Of a DNA stretch of 28,125 bases, positions 8,803-17,324 are shown piece after piece. The DNA is from a virus. Each line of letters begins with the position of its first letter. Positions within the stretch are counted from its first letter, which is position 1. The notes under the pieces are model-generated. The model worked only from the letters and a program-made list of their open reading frames with translations. It was not told the origin of the DNA and did no database searches. Both the position numbers and the translations under genes were made by a program. The DNA lies in the IMG/VR virus record IMGVR_UViG_3300004806_000071, positions 1 through 28,125 of that record, one strand, 5' to 3'.

Positions 8803-11800
8803 TATGACGGTTTTACTATAATTTGCTTATTACCCCTACTTACGCTATACCCTACATCAATAAAATTAATGAAAATTAACGAACTATATTGCTGAAATTC
8901 GCACATTATTTTCAAAGTTACGTCTTTTATAAAATCTCCTTGATACAGATTTTGTTCTGCCGTATTACCTGCGGGGGTGTTTGGTGATAACCTATCCTTA
9001 AAAAATTGGGCATCCATTACCCCCTCATTATTTATATAATTGCTTGAAATTAGGTCTGTAATTTGAATATTTGGGTAGTCCGCATAACCTACTGTATAAT
9101 CAGGTATGGCATTTGATTCTACTGCAATATTGTACAAATCCTTAATTTCTGAAGGACTTGCATTTGCCGTAGTCCATATTCTTAATGGGTATTGAACACC
9201 GTAAAATGTATTCCAGTTACCACTTGTTGTATTTGTTTCATGGGTGTAAATTGTTCCGTTTTTGAACCCAATCATTATATTTTCAAAATAATCGTACCAT
9301 TCCCCTGCATATTCAAATGTTTCTTTCCATCTATTAGCTACCATATCATAACATACCGTTTGGGCTAGTTGGGTATATACATTAAACCTATTTATTATTG
9401 AACTGGCATAACTAGGAACGGATGAATAGCTAGGTAATATATTGGCATAATTTGAATAAATTAAACCGGGGGTTGTTACTTGAAATCTTTTAGTAAACGG
9501 ATTTATTGAAGTAGGTATATGATGAAACCCATTGATATTATCTAAATTGCTGGAACTAGCTGCTAAATAATTCTTAGCATATTTTTGAAAAAAGCTAGTC
9601 ATTTTATAATGGCTTATTGCTTCCAATCCATTTGAACTATATTGAACTATTACCCCATTATTTAAATCGTACCAAAATACAAGTCCTAAGTATTCAATAA
9701 CTGTTTCGGGTGAAGTAGTACCGAACATACCCTTTAACACATTCATAGTACCTATTACTGACGTATCTTGGGCTAAGAAAGCATTTTGTGAAGCCCCCAC
9801 TACCTGAACTTCACTCAAATAACATGAAGTAGTTTGAAATGCCCCAATAGCAAGCATAACTACCCCTTGTTCTTCCGTTTTACTGGCTAACTGAAACTTT
9901 TGTATTTGCCCTGTTTGTAATGGTGTTGTTTTATAATCTAATGCATCAAATCTACTTAAACCATTATTTCTTGTTCCTGAAACAAATGTATTACTCCATC
10001 TTATTTCATGCGGATTCGTTGTTTGCCCTACCTGTAAAATATAATTAACCCATCCTAAACTTCTATACCAATTTTGCCAATACAAATCATTTGGCGACAT
10101 TGCCTCTAATTGGTAAGTCGTTCCTGAATATAAAATATTTCTTTGTACTCCGTAAGTATCACCTGCAATAGAATCGGTTAAAGTGCCGTATTGCCTTGTA
10201 TTTGTTGCGGGGTTGGTAATAGCATAAACGGGGGTTGCCTCATAATAAGGTTCTTGTGTTCCCAATGATTTATGCGGGGTATATATCTCAATATAATTCA
10301 AATCGGAAGCCCTACTAGCTGTTAAATACCCTCCTGTAATAGTTGGATAAATACCGCCTTGACTTGTTTCATAAACTACGATTAATTTAGTATAACCTGC
10401 GGGTATTGTTATATTTGTTCCCCAACTTAATGTATATGTAGTACCGTTAGCCACTCCATTTTGTATTGCTAAATCGGTAGTAATATCTGTCTTTCCTGAA
10501 CCCGAAACGAATACTGTAACTTTTATATAATCAGATGGATAAGTAGCCGTAGCCATTAAACTTATATTACCTGAAATAAAAAATGTGTATGAATTACCAT
10601 CTGTTACATTTATTCCCCAATTCTGATTATTATAAGCAGGTGAACCTAAATCAGCAAAATTTGTTGATTGTACTGCAAATCCTGTTTGTTGATAGTTATT
10701 CAACAAAGTCATAGGTAATGTATAGGTAGCATGGGTAAGTGAAATAGGGTTAAAAGTCCACTTAAATGAATTTGTTATAGCCCCTATATTTTTTGCTGCT
10801 AATAAAACATAACTACCCGTTTGACCGATAACTGGCAAACTATAATTTGTTCCGCTATTTAATTTTATTACTGCTTGGTCGCCTACATTATATGTATATC
10901 CTAACCCTGCTGCTGTTAAATTTGAAATATCAATACCTACTGCATAAGTTTTTGAAGAATCGTATGTTGTTTGAGTAAAATTTAATGTGCCATCTGTGTT
11001 TTTATACACATAAGAAGCATCGTTAAATATAAAACTTAAAAAGCTATCTTTTGTTAAGTTTTGAGTAATAAATATTTGGTAGTAATACGCCCATGATGGG
11101 ATTTCATTTAATGCATTTGTATTACTTAATGTGAATTGTAAACTACCTACTATATTATTAGTAATTGAATTACCGCTATAAATAAAGTCGGGGGTATTGG
11201 TAGTTAAAAAAGATTGAAACACCCCACATTTACGTCTATATCTATCAAAAAAAGCTATTGATACATTATATGATGAACCTGATTTAAATAATGTTTGTGG
11301 TATAACCCCGCCAACAATTAAATTTTGTGATATAGCAAGGCTTGAATATGAAGTAGTATTATACCCATTTAAATTGTTACCAAACATTAACCTATTAATA
11401 GCAAATTCTAATGTTTTACTTTGAAGTGATACTGAATCAAATGGTACTGAAGATTGAGAAGAATCTAATGGGTTACTAGCTACATTACCATAATAATTAT
11501 ATGATAATTGTGTAGTACCTGCGTTATGTGCATTAATTGCTGCTAAATCTGCGGGTATAGCTTTATCAAAAGTTTTTATTATTGATATTTGGTTAATAGT
11601 TAAATTTTTTGCACAAATATTAACCCGTTGTATATCATCATCAATATATTCTGAAAATGGGATAGTAACACTTATATAATTTGTAGTACCGCCACTTACA
11701 TTAAAATTCATTAACGCACTAAACGAAGAAAGTCTTGAAGTTTCATTATCTACATAATCATAGTAGTAACACATTTGGTAAGCCTGTGATGCTACAAAAT

Positions 11801-12398
11801 TTTGTAAAAAACTATAATCATTTTGTTTTGAAGCCGTAGGATTATAATACGGTGGTCGTCTAATTACCGTTAAAGTAGTATATGCAATAGGTAATGAATA
11901 CGGTGTTGCTGAAGTAACGTAAGAAGATTGATTAGCTTTAATTGCCTTGTCTAAGTTTATTTTTTTAGGCTCATTATAATTATCAGTCCAGTATAATACC
12001 CCATTTACTACTTTACAGTTTCTATCAATTCTGTAATTTTTGTTGAAGTTTAACCCGCCTGTTACTTGGCTATCGTATATTACCGCATATATTTGTTGTG
12101 CTGTAAAATCATAAACATAAATACCGTGGTCATTTGAAGTATTACATATAAACCAAACCAATCTTTTACCTTCAATATCAATACAGCTACCTATACATAT
12201 ATTGTTTCCATAAGGGGGATATTTATTATTTGTTAATTGCGTTGTTCCGGGGATTGATTCTATTCTTTCATCTTTACCATTCTCACTTATACTTACCCTA
12301 CCATTTTGTAAATTCAAATAATCACCCGTACCCAATAATCTTGTAGTATCATCATTATTAATTCCCCCGCCTGAAAATATTTTCTTTTCTACTATCAT
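8802..12398 (-). CDS. Large tail protein (muzzle/stabilisation-like)
   Basis: This encodes 1198 residues from an ATG at 12398. The N-terminus (KKIFSGGGINNDDTTRLLG) resembles the start of large tail or 'stabilisation/muzzle' proteins in crAss-like and other Bacteroidota podoviruses, which often open with a phrase like FSGGxNxDD. The protein is Asn, Ser, Thr and Tyr rich with few charges, consistent with a beta-rich virion protein. The first 170 residues, including the phrase YNEPKKINLDKA, have the look of beta-propeller repeats. It directly follows three neck/ring-type genes and precedes ejection proteins, the usual order for the tail tip. Probable role: closing and opening the tail channel. 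The exact match is from memory and layout. Confidence 0.6.
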   Translation of the reverse strand: MIVEKKIFSGGGINNDDTTRLLGTGDYLNLQNGRVSISENGKDERIESIPGTTQLTNNKYPPYGNNICIGSCIDIEGKRLVWFICNTSNDHGIYVYDFTAQQIYAVIYDSQVTGGLNFNKNYRIDRNCKVVNGVLYWTDNYNEPKKINLDKAIKANQSSYVTSATPYSLPIAYTTLTVIRRPPYYNPTASKQNDYSFLQNFVASQAYQMCYYYDYVDNETSRLSSFSALMNFNVSGGTTNYISVTIPFSEYIDDDIQRVNICAKNLTINQISIIKTFDKAIPADLAAINAHNAGTTQLSYNYYGNVASNPLDSSQSSVPFDSVSLQSKTLEFAINRLMFGNNLNGYNTTSYSSLAISQNLIVGGVIPQTLFKSGSSYNVSIAFFDRYRRKCGVFQSFLTTNTPDFIYSGNSITNNIVGSLQFTLSNTNALNEIPSWAYYYQIFITQNLTKDSFLSFIFNDASYVYKNTDGTLNFTQTTYDSSKTYAVGIDISNLTAAGLGYTYNVGDQAVIKLNSGTNYSLPVIGQTGSYVLLAAKNIGAITNSFKWTFNPISLTHATYTLPMTLLNNYQQTGFAVQSTNFADLGSPAYNNQNWGINVTDGNSYTFFISGNISLMATATYPSDYIKVTVFVSGSGKTDITTDLAIQNGVANGTTYTLSWGTNITIPAGYTKLIVVYETSQGGIYPTITGGYLTASRASDLNYIEIYTPHKSLGTQEPYYEATPVYAITNPATNTRQYGTLTDSIAGDTYGVQRNILYSGTTYQLEAMSPNDLYWQNWYRSLGWVNYILQVGQTTNPHEIRWSNTFVSGTRNNGLSRFDALDYKTTPLQTGQIQKFQLASKTEEQGVVMLAIGAFQTTSCYLSEVQVVGASQNAFLAQDTSVIGTMNVLKGMFGTTSPETVIEYLGLVFWYDLNNGVIVQYSSNGLEAISHYKMTSFFQKYAKNYLAASSSNLDNINGFHHIPTSINPFTKRFQVTTPGLIYSNYANILPSYSSVPSYASSIINRFNVYTQLAQTVCYDMVANRWKETFEYAGEWYDYFENIMIGFKNGTIYTHETNTTSGNWNTFYGVQYPLRIWTTANASPSEIKDLYNIAVESNAIPDYTVGYADYPNIQITDLISSNYINNEGVMDAQFFKDRLSPNTPAGNTAEQNLYQGDFIKDVTLKIMCEFQQYSSLIFINFIDVGYSVSRGNKQIIVKPS

Positions 12399-13168
12399 TA
12401 CTTAGGTGATTGAACTCTGTTTTTCTGTACAATTCGTTTTAGTACATTCAAATCAAGGTTAGCCATTCTAGCCCTTAATATTTTTCTTTGCCCTAAATAT
12501 TCTTCTTTTGCTCGTTCTTTCTCACCTTCCGAATAAGTCCTATTTTGTTCTTTCATTTGCCACATAATATAGGCTTCTATTGTCGCTTGTGCATAGGCAT
12601 CAATCGTTGAAGCTGCATCTACATTTTGCCCGTTACTTATATAAGATAATACTACTGTATTTACTTGTATGTGTTCGTTTAATTGTATTTGCTTCCTTTC
12701 TTTTATTACCTTAAATGTGTCGGTTTGGTTACCCGCACCAAACCCAAAAAATCTACCTGTAAATTCTCCATATTCATTAAAACTATTCATATACCAAAAT
12801 ATCGGAGATAGTATATTATAGTAAAATACGGGGTCGTTTTGTTCGGTAATATTTTGAGAATATAATTGTGGTGTAAATGTTGTATCGTAGTTATAAAGCG
12901 GGTTAATACTTTCTTCATAAACCAATGGTCTTAGCTTTTGCCCTGCCATTACATTTAATGAAACATAATCAACATAATCACTAGGTAAATCAACTGCGTT
13001 TACTGAATTTACTGTTAATATTTTTGTATTTATTACTTGCAAATCATCAAATGTTAATTCACGAAGTACATCTTTCCCCGCTAGTAATGCTTGCATATAC
13101 CAATGTAAACTATACCCCTTTCTAAGAAGTATATTCCTTACCATTTTATCTAAACTTGTTACATTCAT
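12398..13168 (-). CDS. Neck/ring-type virion protein
   Basis: This encodes 256 residues from an ATG at 13168, with a TAATG overlap into the tail gene. It begins with a helical segment (residues 1-45), then a beta-rich middle including VDLPSDYVDYVSLNV (about 58-72), a phrase common in neck and tail-connector proteins of Bacteroidota podoviruses. The C-terminal residues 185-250 are helical and strongly basic (KERAKEEYLGQRKILRARMA). The operon order of three adjacent proteins of 215-256 residues followed by a giant tail protein matches neck/tail modules in crAss-like phages. The precise ring position is not known from sequence. Confidence 0.55.
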   Translation of the reverse strand: MNVTSLDKMVRNILLRKGYSLHWYMQALLAGKDVLRELTFDDLQVINTKILTVNSVNAVDLPSDYVDYVSLNVMAGQKLRPLVYEESINPLYNYDTTFTPQLYSQNITEQNDPVFYYNILSPIFWYMNSFNEYGEFTGRFFGFGAGNQTDTFKVIKERKQIQLNEHIQVNTVVLSYISNGQNVDAASTIDAYAQATIEAYIMWQMKEQNRTYSEGEKERAKEEYLGQRKILRARMANLDLNVLKRIVQKNRVQSPK

Positions 13169-13830
13169 TTCTGATTAGCTTGATTAGGTGGTGGGTAATT
13201 TGTTACTACTGAAGGATCTGCTTGTATCGGTTCAAATTGTTTATATAAAGTATCTACTAGCATTGCTTCCATATCACTAGGTATTGGCAATATATCTGTT
13301 TCCCCGTATAAACTCATATCAAATACAACTAATTGCATATCTACCTTACTTATACCCATTAATGTAATATCCTTTGAATAAATTACATTAATCCCATTTA
13401 CTTCATAACATATTTGCCCTAATAAGTCATTTAACAAATCATCTGATTGCAATAATTGTCTTTGCCCTCTTTGAAGTGGTATAAACGAATTTTTATTGGC
13501 GTAAGTTGATAAAGATTGTGCGGGAGCAATATCATAAACACCCATATTTCTAATTAAAGAAATAGGCATAGCGGGTAATATTGACTGTGAACCCCTTGAA
13601 GTTGAAGTAACAGTAATATCAGAATAAGAAGCCAACATTAAGTTATCGGGTATTGTTTCCCCTTGCTGTAATGTTGTGGTAAAATGTTGTGTTCTAAAAG
13701 TAACATTTATAAGCTGTTCTAGTGCCTTATAAATATCTTCAAACTGAACAATATCAGAAATGGAAGGATAGCCGCCACTAAGCCTATACATTACTTGGTC
13801 GCATAATATTCTCTTAGTGCTATTTGCCAT
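13165..13830 (-). CDS. Neck/ring-type virion protein
   Basis: This encodes 221 residues from an ATG at 13830; its last codons overlap the next gene by four bases. The N-terminal segment LCDQVMYRLSGGYPSISD, then FEDIYKALEQLINVTF and GETIPDNLMLASY, closely resembles proteins I recall from crAss-like phages in the ring or adaptor set between portal and tail. The remainder is a beta-rich domain with a short proline-rich tail (NYPPPNQANQK). It is the middle gene of three such neighbours, and all appear translationally coupled. Function as a structural connector is likely; which ring it forms is not determined. Confidence 0.55.
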   Translation of the reverse strand: MANSTKRILCDQVMYRLSGGYPSISDIVQFEDIYKALEQLINVTFRTQHFTTTLQQGETIPDNLMLASYSDITVTSTSRGSQSILPAMPISLIRNMGVYDIAPAQSLSTYANKNSFIPLQRGQRQLLQSDDLLNDLLGQICYEVNGINVIYSKDITLMGISKVDMQLVVFDMSLYGETDILPIPSDMEAMLVDTLYKQFEPIQADPSVVTNYPPPNQANQK

Positions 13831-14477
13831 TATTCAGTATCTTTTTCTTGTGTAAATCCGTATTGGGTAACTGTATTTTCATCTAAGTTTATACCCAATG
13901 GTTTTAACGCACGATTAACAATATTATTTATATAGGCATCTGAAAATTCTATTTGTGTACTTGAATTTGGGTCGTAGGTTAAAGTTCTGCCTACTTGAAT
14001 AAAACCTAAAACGGGTATTGCAGGTCGCCTCATATAAGAATAAAACCCCGTCTGTACTGATTGCGGGTATATCTGAAATCCCCCGCTAGTATCTATTGCT
14101 ATTGGGTTTGTTAATTTTACCGCCCTTAATTGGTTGGTAAGTGCCGTAGGAAGTTCGTCTGGCTCAACAAATCGTATTTTATTAACGGAACTACCTGTTA
14201 CAGTAAATACGCCCGCTAAGAGGTGCAAATAGTCGGATTGATAAGATACATTGCCCCCACTATCACAAGTAAACTGATAATTAGTTACTTTAAATGGCTT
14301 CAATCCGTCGTGTATAGTCTGATTAATACCATATACTTTGAAAAGTTCTTCGTATAGTTCCATTTGTGCTATATCCATATTTTGGCAGAACTGCGAAGGG
14401 GTAACAAAAACGCCTCTTTCCTTACGGATTATGTAAAGATATTCATTGTAAAGGTCGTTTATATTTCTACTTGCCAT
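13830..14477 (-). CDS. Neck/ring-type virion protein
   Basis: This encodes 215 residues from an ATG at 14477. The start NINDLYNEYLYIIRKERG, followed by FVTPSQFCQNMDIAQMELYE (about residues 24-43), has the helical 'SPxxFNxxxxxAQxxxxE' look of connector proteins in Bacteroidota podoviruses. The middle is beta-rich and the C-terminus helical. Its stop overlaps the next start as TAATG, and its own start overlaps the preceding gene by 11 bases. It likely sits near the head-tail junction and works with the two following proteins. This is inferred from motif memory and gene order. Confidence 0.55.
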   Translation of the reverse strand: MASRNINDLYNEYLYIIRKERGVFVTPSQFCQNMDIAQMELYEELFKVYGINQTIHDGLKPFKVTNYQFTCDSGGNVSYQSDYLHLLAGVFTVTGSSVNKIRFVEPDELPTALTNQLRAVKLTNPIAIDTSGGFQIYPQSVQTGFYSYMRRPAIPVLGFIQVGRTLTYDPNSSTQIEFSDAYINNIVNRALKPLGINLDENTVTQYGFTQEKDTE

Positions 14478-15321
14478 ACTTCCAAAGTCCGTTTATCCTA
14501 CGTTTTTTAATAAGAAAAAAAGCCTGTTCTTCAAAGTTGTATTTTTCAAGGTATTTTTCTTCAAATGAAACTACATCCCCCTTTTTTAATCCTAAATCTT
14601 CCCCGCCTGAATAAACTTCAGCCCTATCATAAAACCTTGCTTTTACCATATTATCGGGTAATTCAATGTTATTTAACTTTCTTATTTGGTCGGTGTAATC
14701 TATCTCTATTGGCTTTAACATTACCCTATCCCCGATTGCTTCCCATTCATCACCTACTTTTTTTGCAAATATTTCAGGATAATTACATTTCCAATAAGAT
14801 TCACCGTCAATATCTACTAAATTATTAAACACATACCTATCTGTTTTACCCATTGAAAACTGTGCTAACCAACGGTTTAGGTCGCTTTCTGTACCTTGCA
14901 TACCGTCTATTACTTCCAATTTTTTATTTTGGTAAACACCTACCCATAACTTACCGATAGCTTTAGGTATAGCCCTAATTAATAGCCATTCCCCCTGTGG
15001 GTTTGTGTATTTTTTTACAAATGGGTTATCATGCCCTGAAACGTCCATAAATTGAGCCTTATCACTAGCAAAAGTAAAATCACTTACTACTTTGTAGGAA
15101 AAAGCTATTTTGTCGTTTGGGCTTAATTTTGATGCAACTGAATCATATTCAGGCTTATGGTACTGTGAAACGGAAACTACCGTACCTACCGAAGTTACGT
15201 TGTAGTTTTTCTCGTAAGTGGGGTCTAAATAAAGGGTAAAACCGCTATCCGTAGTTATCTTATCTACAAATTCTGCTTCTATGGAAACAAGTAATTTATT
15301 AATAGGGGTCGGTATCGGCAT
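14467..15321 (-). CDS. Possible tandem GroES-fold virion-module protein
   Basis: This encodes 284 residues from an ATG at 15321. Two regions look like co-chaperonin beta-barrels. Residues of about 6-100 run PINKLLVSIEAEF, an exposed loop, VGTVVSVSQ, then LSPNDKIAFSYKV. Residues of about 195-280 run IGDRVMLKPIEIDY, then ARFYDRAEVYSGGEDLGL, KKGDVVSFEEKY and IKKRRING. Both show the GroES order of barrel strand, loop, G-x-V strand, and G-D-x-V-x-F strand. It lies next to a canonical GroES-like gene, which strengthens the idea. The middle of about 95 residues is unexplained. Alternative: an unrelated beta-rich connector protein. No close family is recognised. Confidence 0.45.
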   Translation of the reverse strand: MPIPTPINKLLVSIEAEFVDKITTDSGFTLYLDPTYEKNYNVTSVGTVVSVSQYHKPEYDSVASKLSPNDKIAFSYKVVSDFTFASDKAQFMDVSGHDNPFVKKYTNPQGEWLLIRAIPKAIGKLWVGVYQNKKLEVIDGMQGTESDLNRWLAQFSMGKTDRYVFNNLVDIDGESYWKCNYPEIFAKKVGDEWEAIGDRVMLKPIEIDYTDQIRKLNNIELPDNMVKARFYDRAEVYSGGEDLGLKKGDVVSFEEKYLEKYNFEEQAFFLIKKRRINGLWKYGK

Positions 15322-15372
15322 AATAATATTTACGCCAAATTTAAGGTATTTTTAATATTCCAAACAAAAAAA

Positions 15373-15642
15373 CTATTTCTGAACAATATCAAGCTGTTCT
15401 TCCCTTAAAAGTAACAGTTCTTCATCACCAACCATTATAGGGTTACCAATACCTGAAGTAAATACTATTTTATCCCCGGGCTTAACTGCTTGTACACGTT
15501 CCCCAACTGAAACAACTTCGGCATGGGTATGTGATTGTGCTATAATTGATTTCTCTAAAATTATACCTGATTTTGTCTTTTTTTCACCTTTTTGCTTAAT
15601 TTCTCTTACCAATAAACGGTCAAATAATGGCTGATATATCAT
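15373..15642 (-). CDS. groES: GroES-like co-chaperonin
   Basis: This encodes 89 residues from an ATG at 15642, close to the usual Cpn10 length of about 95. The start YQPLFDRLLVREI matches the first barrel strand of GroES (LxDRVLV). It is followed by the mobile-loop-like KTKSGIILEKS, the strand HAEVVSVGE, the VKPGDKIVFTSG strand, and the end DEELLLLREEQLDIVQ, which parallels the family's 'lvlkEsdILavie'. Such proteins cap the host GroEL ring, and phages such as T4 (gp31) encode one to fold the capsid protein. It is the first gene of the late operon, consistent with that job. No GroEL partner is in this window, so it presumably works with host GroEL. Confidence 0.88.
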   Translation of the reverse strand: MIYQPLFDRLLVREIKQKGEKKTKSGIILEKSIIAQSHTHAEVVSVGERVQAVKPGDKIVFTSGIGNPIMVGDEELLLLREEQLDIVQK

Positions 15643-15662
15643 TTTTATTTTATTTAATTTGT

Positions 15663-15696
15663 CAAATATAGTGAATTACATTGATTTATAAAGTCT
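15663..15696 (-). promoter_or_regulatory. Candidate late promoter (Bacteroidota-type)
   Basis: On the minus strand the box TATATTTG (15670 to 15663) fits the Bacteroidota -7 consensus TAnnTTTG. It ends 21 bases before the GroES ATG at 15642. The expected -33 TTTG about 20 bases further upstream is only partly matched by a CTTTA. The site separates the accessory genes from the uninterrupted virion operon, the place where a late promoter is expected. The assignment is inference from one box. Confidence 0.35.
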
Positions 15697-16329
15697 AAAA
15701 CTTTCTTCTATACCGAATAGATTTGCTTTAAAATCTCCTTGTTGTGTAGCTGTCATATCTTTCCAAAGGTGTTTTGTTTCGATTATTTTAGATAATAATA
15801 AAAGCCAGTCGGTATTTGCTATCCTTTTTTCAAAATAAGGTAGTGCATTTTTAATTGAATCGTAACTTTTATAATCCCATTCAAAATGTAAAACTTCCAT
15901 TATTTCATCCTCTACAATAGCATCTAAGCAAAAATCTAATCCGTATTTAGGTTTGGTAGCAATAAGTTTTAATAGCTTACTGTTATACTTTGATAATCGT
16001 CTTATTTGCTTTTCTGCTTCCCCCCTAAACCCATATCTCACTACAAAAAAACTATGGTCTAAATGAAAAATATCGTTGTGAGTGGTTTGCGTAACCCATT
16101 TTTGTATAGCTGCAAACCACCCACCGTCTATCCCACTTTCTTTTGCAAATACTTCTTTAAATGAAAGGTGTATGTTATTTGCCTTATAAAACTCTTGTTC
16201 TATTGGTAAACTTTCGTACCCTTCTCTATCCCAATTATCTAGGTTTGCATTAACAATTAAATCTTCATTCTCTAAGGGTTTACTTAAATAAGGATTGATA
16301 GGTATGTTTAATTTATTAAATGCAAACAT
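15676..16329 (-). CDS. Phage protein of unknown function
   Basis: This encodes 217 residues from an ATG at 16329. It looks like a soluble alpha/beta protein with many aromatic residues, acidic in the middle (VEDEIMEVLHFEWDYK near residues 138-153) and basic elsewhere. I see no catalytic motif, cysteine cluster, signal peptide or membrane segment. It is followed by the possible late promoter and GroES, and preceded by a secreted small protein, so it is the last gene of the accessory block. I do not recognise the family. Confidence 0.5.
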   Translation of the reverse strand: MFAFNKLNIPINPYLSKPLENEDLIVNANLDNWDREGYESLPIEQEFYKANNIHLSFKEVFAKESGIDGGWFAAIQKWVTQTTHNDIFHLDHSFFVVRYGFRGEAEKQIRRLSKYNSKLLKLIATKPKYGLDFCLDAIVEDEIMEVLHFEWDYKSYDSIKNALPYFEKRIANTDWLLLLSKIIETKHLWKDMTATQQGDFKANLFGIEESFRLYKSM

Positions 16330-16335
16330 AAATCG

Positions 16336-16593
16336 TTATTTTTTAGATTTAGTGGTATCGTTATATTCTTTGTATTGTTTTGATATTTCAAATTGAATGG
16401 TATCAATGGTAGGTATAATGGCTGATATTTCTCTACCTTTTAATTCTGATTGTGGGAGTATTTGTTTTAGTAAGTTTTCATGTTCATAAATAGTTATTAC
16501 TTGCTTTTCTGAAAACTTATAAGTGTGTTCAGGTGTGAAAGATACGATTAAAATTAATGCGGTAATGACGCTAAACGTAAGTAGTTTTTTCAT
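16336..16593 (-). CDS. Small exported or membrane-anchored protein
   Basis: This encodes 85 residues from an ATG at 16593. The N-terminus KKLLTFSVITALILIVSF is a typical signal sequence or membrane anchor, and there is no lipobox cysteine. The remaining 60 residues are polar and helical and should lie in the periplasm, ending in a Lys-rich tail. Possible roles include a spanin-like lysis accessory or superinfection-exclusion protein, but nothing in the sequence decides between them. It sits in a block of short genes between the methyltransferase and GroES. Confidence 0.5.
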   Translation of the reverse strand: MKKLLTFSVITALILIVSFTPEHTYKFSEKQVITIYEHENLLKQILPQSELKGREISAIIPTIDTIQFEISKQYKEYNDTTKSKK

Positions 16594-16594
16594 T

Positions 16595-16903
16595 TTATTT
16601 TTTATTTGTGATTTTACCTTTTGCGGGATTCCCGTTATGTTCCATTACATATTTAGCCATTTTAGCTATTCCGGGTTGATTGTGTGTTGATTGATTTAAT
16701 CGGTATTCAAACCATGTTACGGGTACTCCATATCTTGATTTACCATGTTTAGGGGTACGGCTAACTTCAACCCCAAACGGTCTTTCTATTGACCTGCCTA
16801 TTTCTCTAGGTAAATTAGTCAATCCTATTGTATTAAAACAGGTTTTTATACTCAATACATCACCCGATAACAATGATTTTATTAAGGCTGTTTTAGCGTT
16901 CAT
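16595..16903 (-). CDS. Helix-turn-helix (winged-helix-like) DNA-binding protein
   Basis: This encodes 102 residues from an ATG at 16903. The order ALIKSLLSGDVLSIKTCF, then GLTNLPREIGRSIERPFGV, then SRTPKHGKSRYGVPVTWFEY matches a small helix-turn-helix family common in Bacteroidota phages and mobile elements (Pfam HTH_39-like, from memory). The two helices lie at about residues 17-25 and 30-42, with a basic wing at about 48-65. It may regulate phage genes or assist replication. Its start overlaps the stop of the next upstream gene by four bases. Confidence 0.65.
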   Translation of the reverse strand: MNAKTALIKSLLSGDVLSIKTCFNTIGLTNLPREIGRSIERPFGVEVSRTPKHGKSRYGVPVTWFEYRLNQSTHNQPGIAKMAKYVMEHNGNPAKGKITNKK

Positions 16904-17115
16904 TTTACTTTATTAAGCATTAAAACAAATATACCTTTCTTTACATTAGGTACGTCATGTATTTTGTTGGATATTATAAAGTGTGATTCATTTCTTCCTT
17001 CCTGTACTATTACAGTATCATTTACTTCAAAATCTACATAGTTACTTATTAATATACTATCTGATTCAGATACTTCTAAATAGTTGGGGTCTGTTTTGGG
17101 TAATAGATGTGTCAT
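16900..17115 (-). CDS. Small phage protein of unknown function
   Basis: This encodes 71 residues from an ATG at 17115. It is mostly predicted beta strands, with a hydrophobic core pattern VDFEVNDTVIVQEG and HFIISNKIHD. It has no cysteines, no signal peptide and no catalytic motif. It overlaps the HTH gene by four bases and so is likely co-translated with it. A TAATTTTG box lies about 25 bases upstream. I do not recognise it. Confidence 0.5.
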   Translation of the reverse strand: MTHLLPKTDPNYLEVSESDSILISNYVDFEVNDTVIVQEGRNESHFIISNKIHDVPNVKKGIFVLMLNKVK

Positions 17116-17139
17116 TTATGTTTATTTTTTTTGTTAAAT

Positions 17140-17172
17140 CAAAATTAATTAATACCTACTATACAATCACCT
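17140..17172 (-). promoter_or_regulatory. Candidate internal promoter
   Basis: On the minus strand TAATTTTG (17147 to 17140) fits the TAnnTTTG -7 consensus and lies about 25 bases before the ATG at 17115. No good TTTG is present near -33. The box lies in a 67-base gap between two small genes, so it may start a transcript covering the accessory block. The support is weak. Confidence 0.25.
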
Positions 17173-17182
17173 TAAAATATGA

Positions 17183-17320
17183 TTAAAATATTTTAGTTAG
17201 TACTTTCCTATATCTTTCATTCCTACCTCTTAATCTATAATTATAATACCTTAACCCACCAAAATACTTAATTATAGGTATATTTAGTCTGTTTAGTAGG
17301 GTTATTTGATTTTTGGTCAT
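17183..17320 (-). CDS. Very small basic protein, possible coupled gene
   Basis: An ATG at 17320 opens 45 codons, starting MTKNQITLLNRLNIPIIKYF and ending at a TAA at 17183. The product is strongly basic, with seven Arg in the second half and several Tyr (LRYYNYRLRGRNERYRKV). It begins five bases after the methyltransferase stop, which suits translational coupling, and otherwise the gap would be 209 bases without a gene. No family is recognised. It could be a nucleic-acid-binding peptide, or a chance frame. Confidence 0.4.
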   Translation of the reverse strand: MTKNQITLLNRLNIPIIKYFGGLRYYNYRLRGRNERYRKVLTKIF

Positions 17321-17324
17321 TGGG

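Noticed and set aside
16983-17186. Plus-strand hydrophobic 67-residue frame
   Set aside because: It is mostly antisense to a small minus-strand gene, and its hydrophobicity is an AT-rich artefact.
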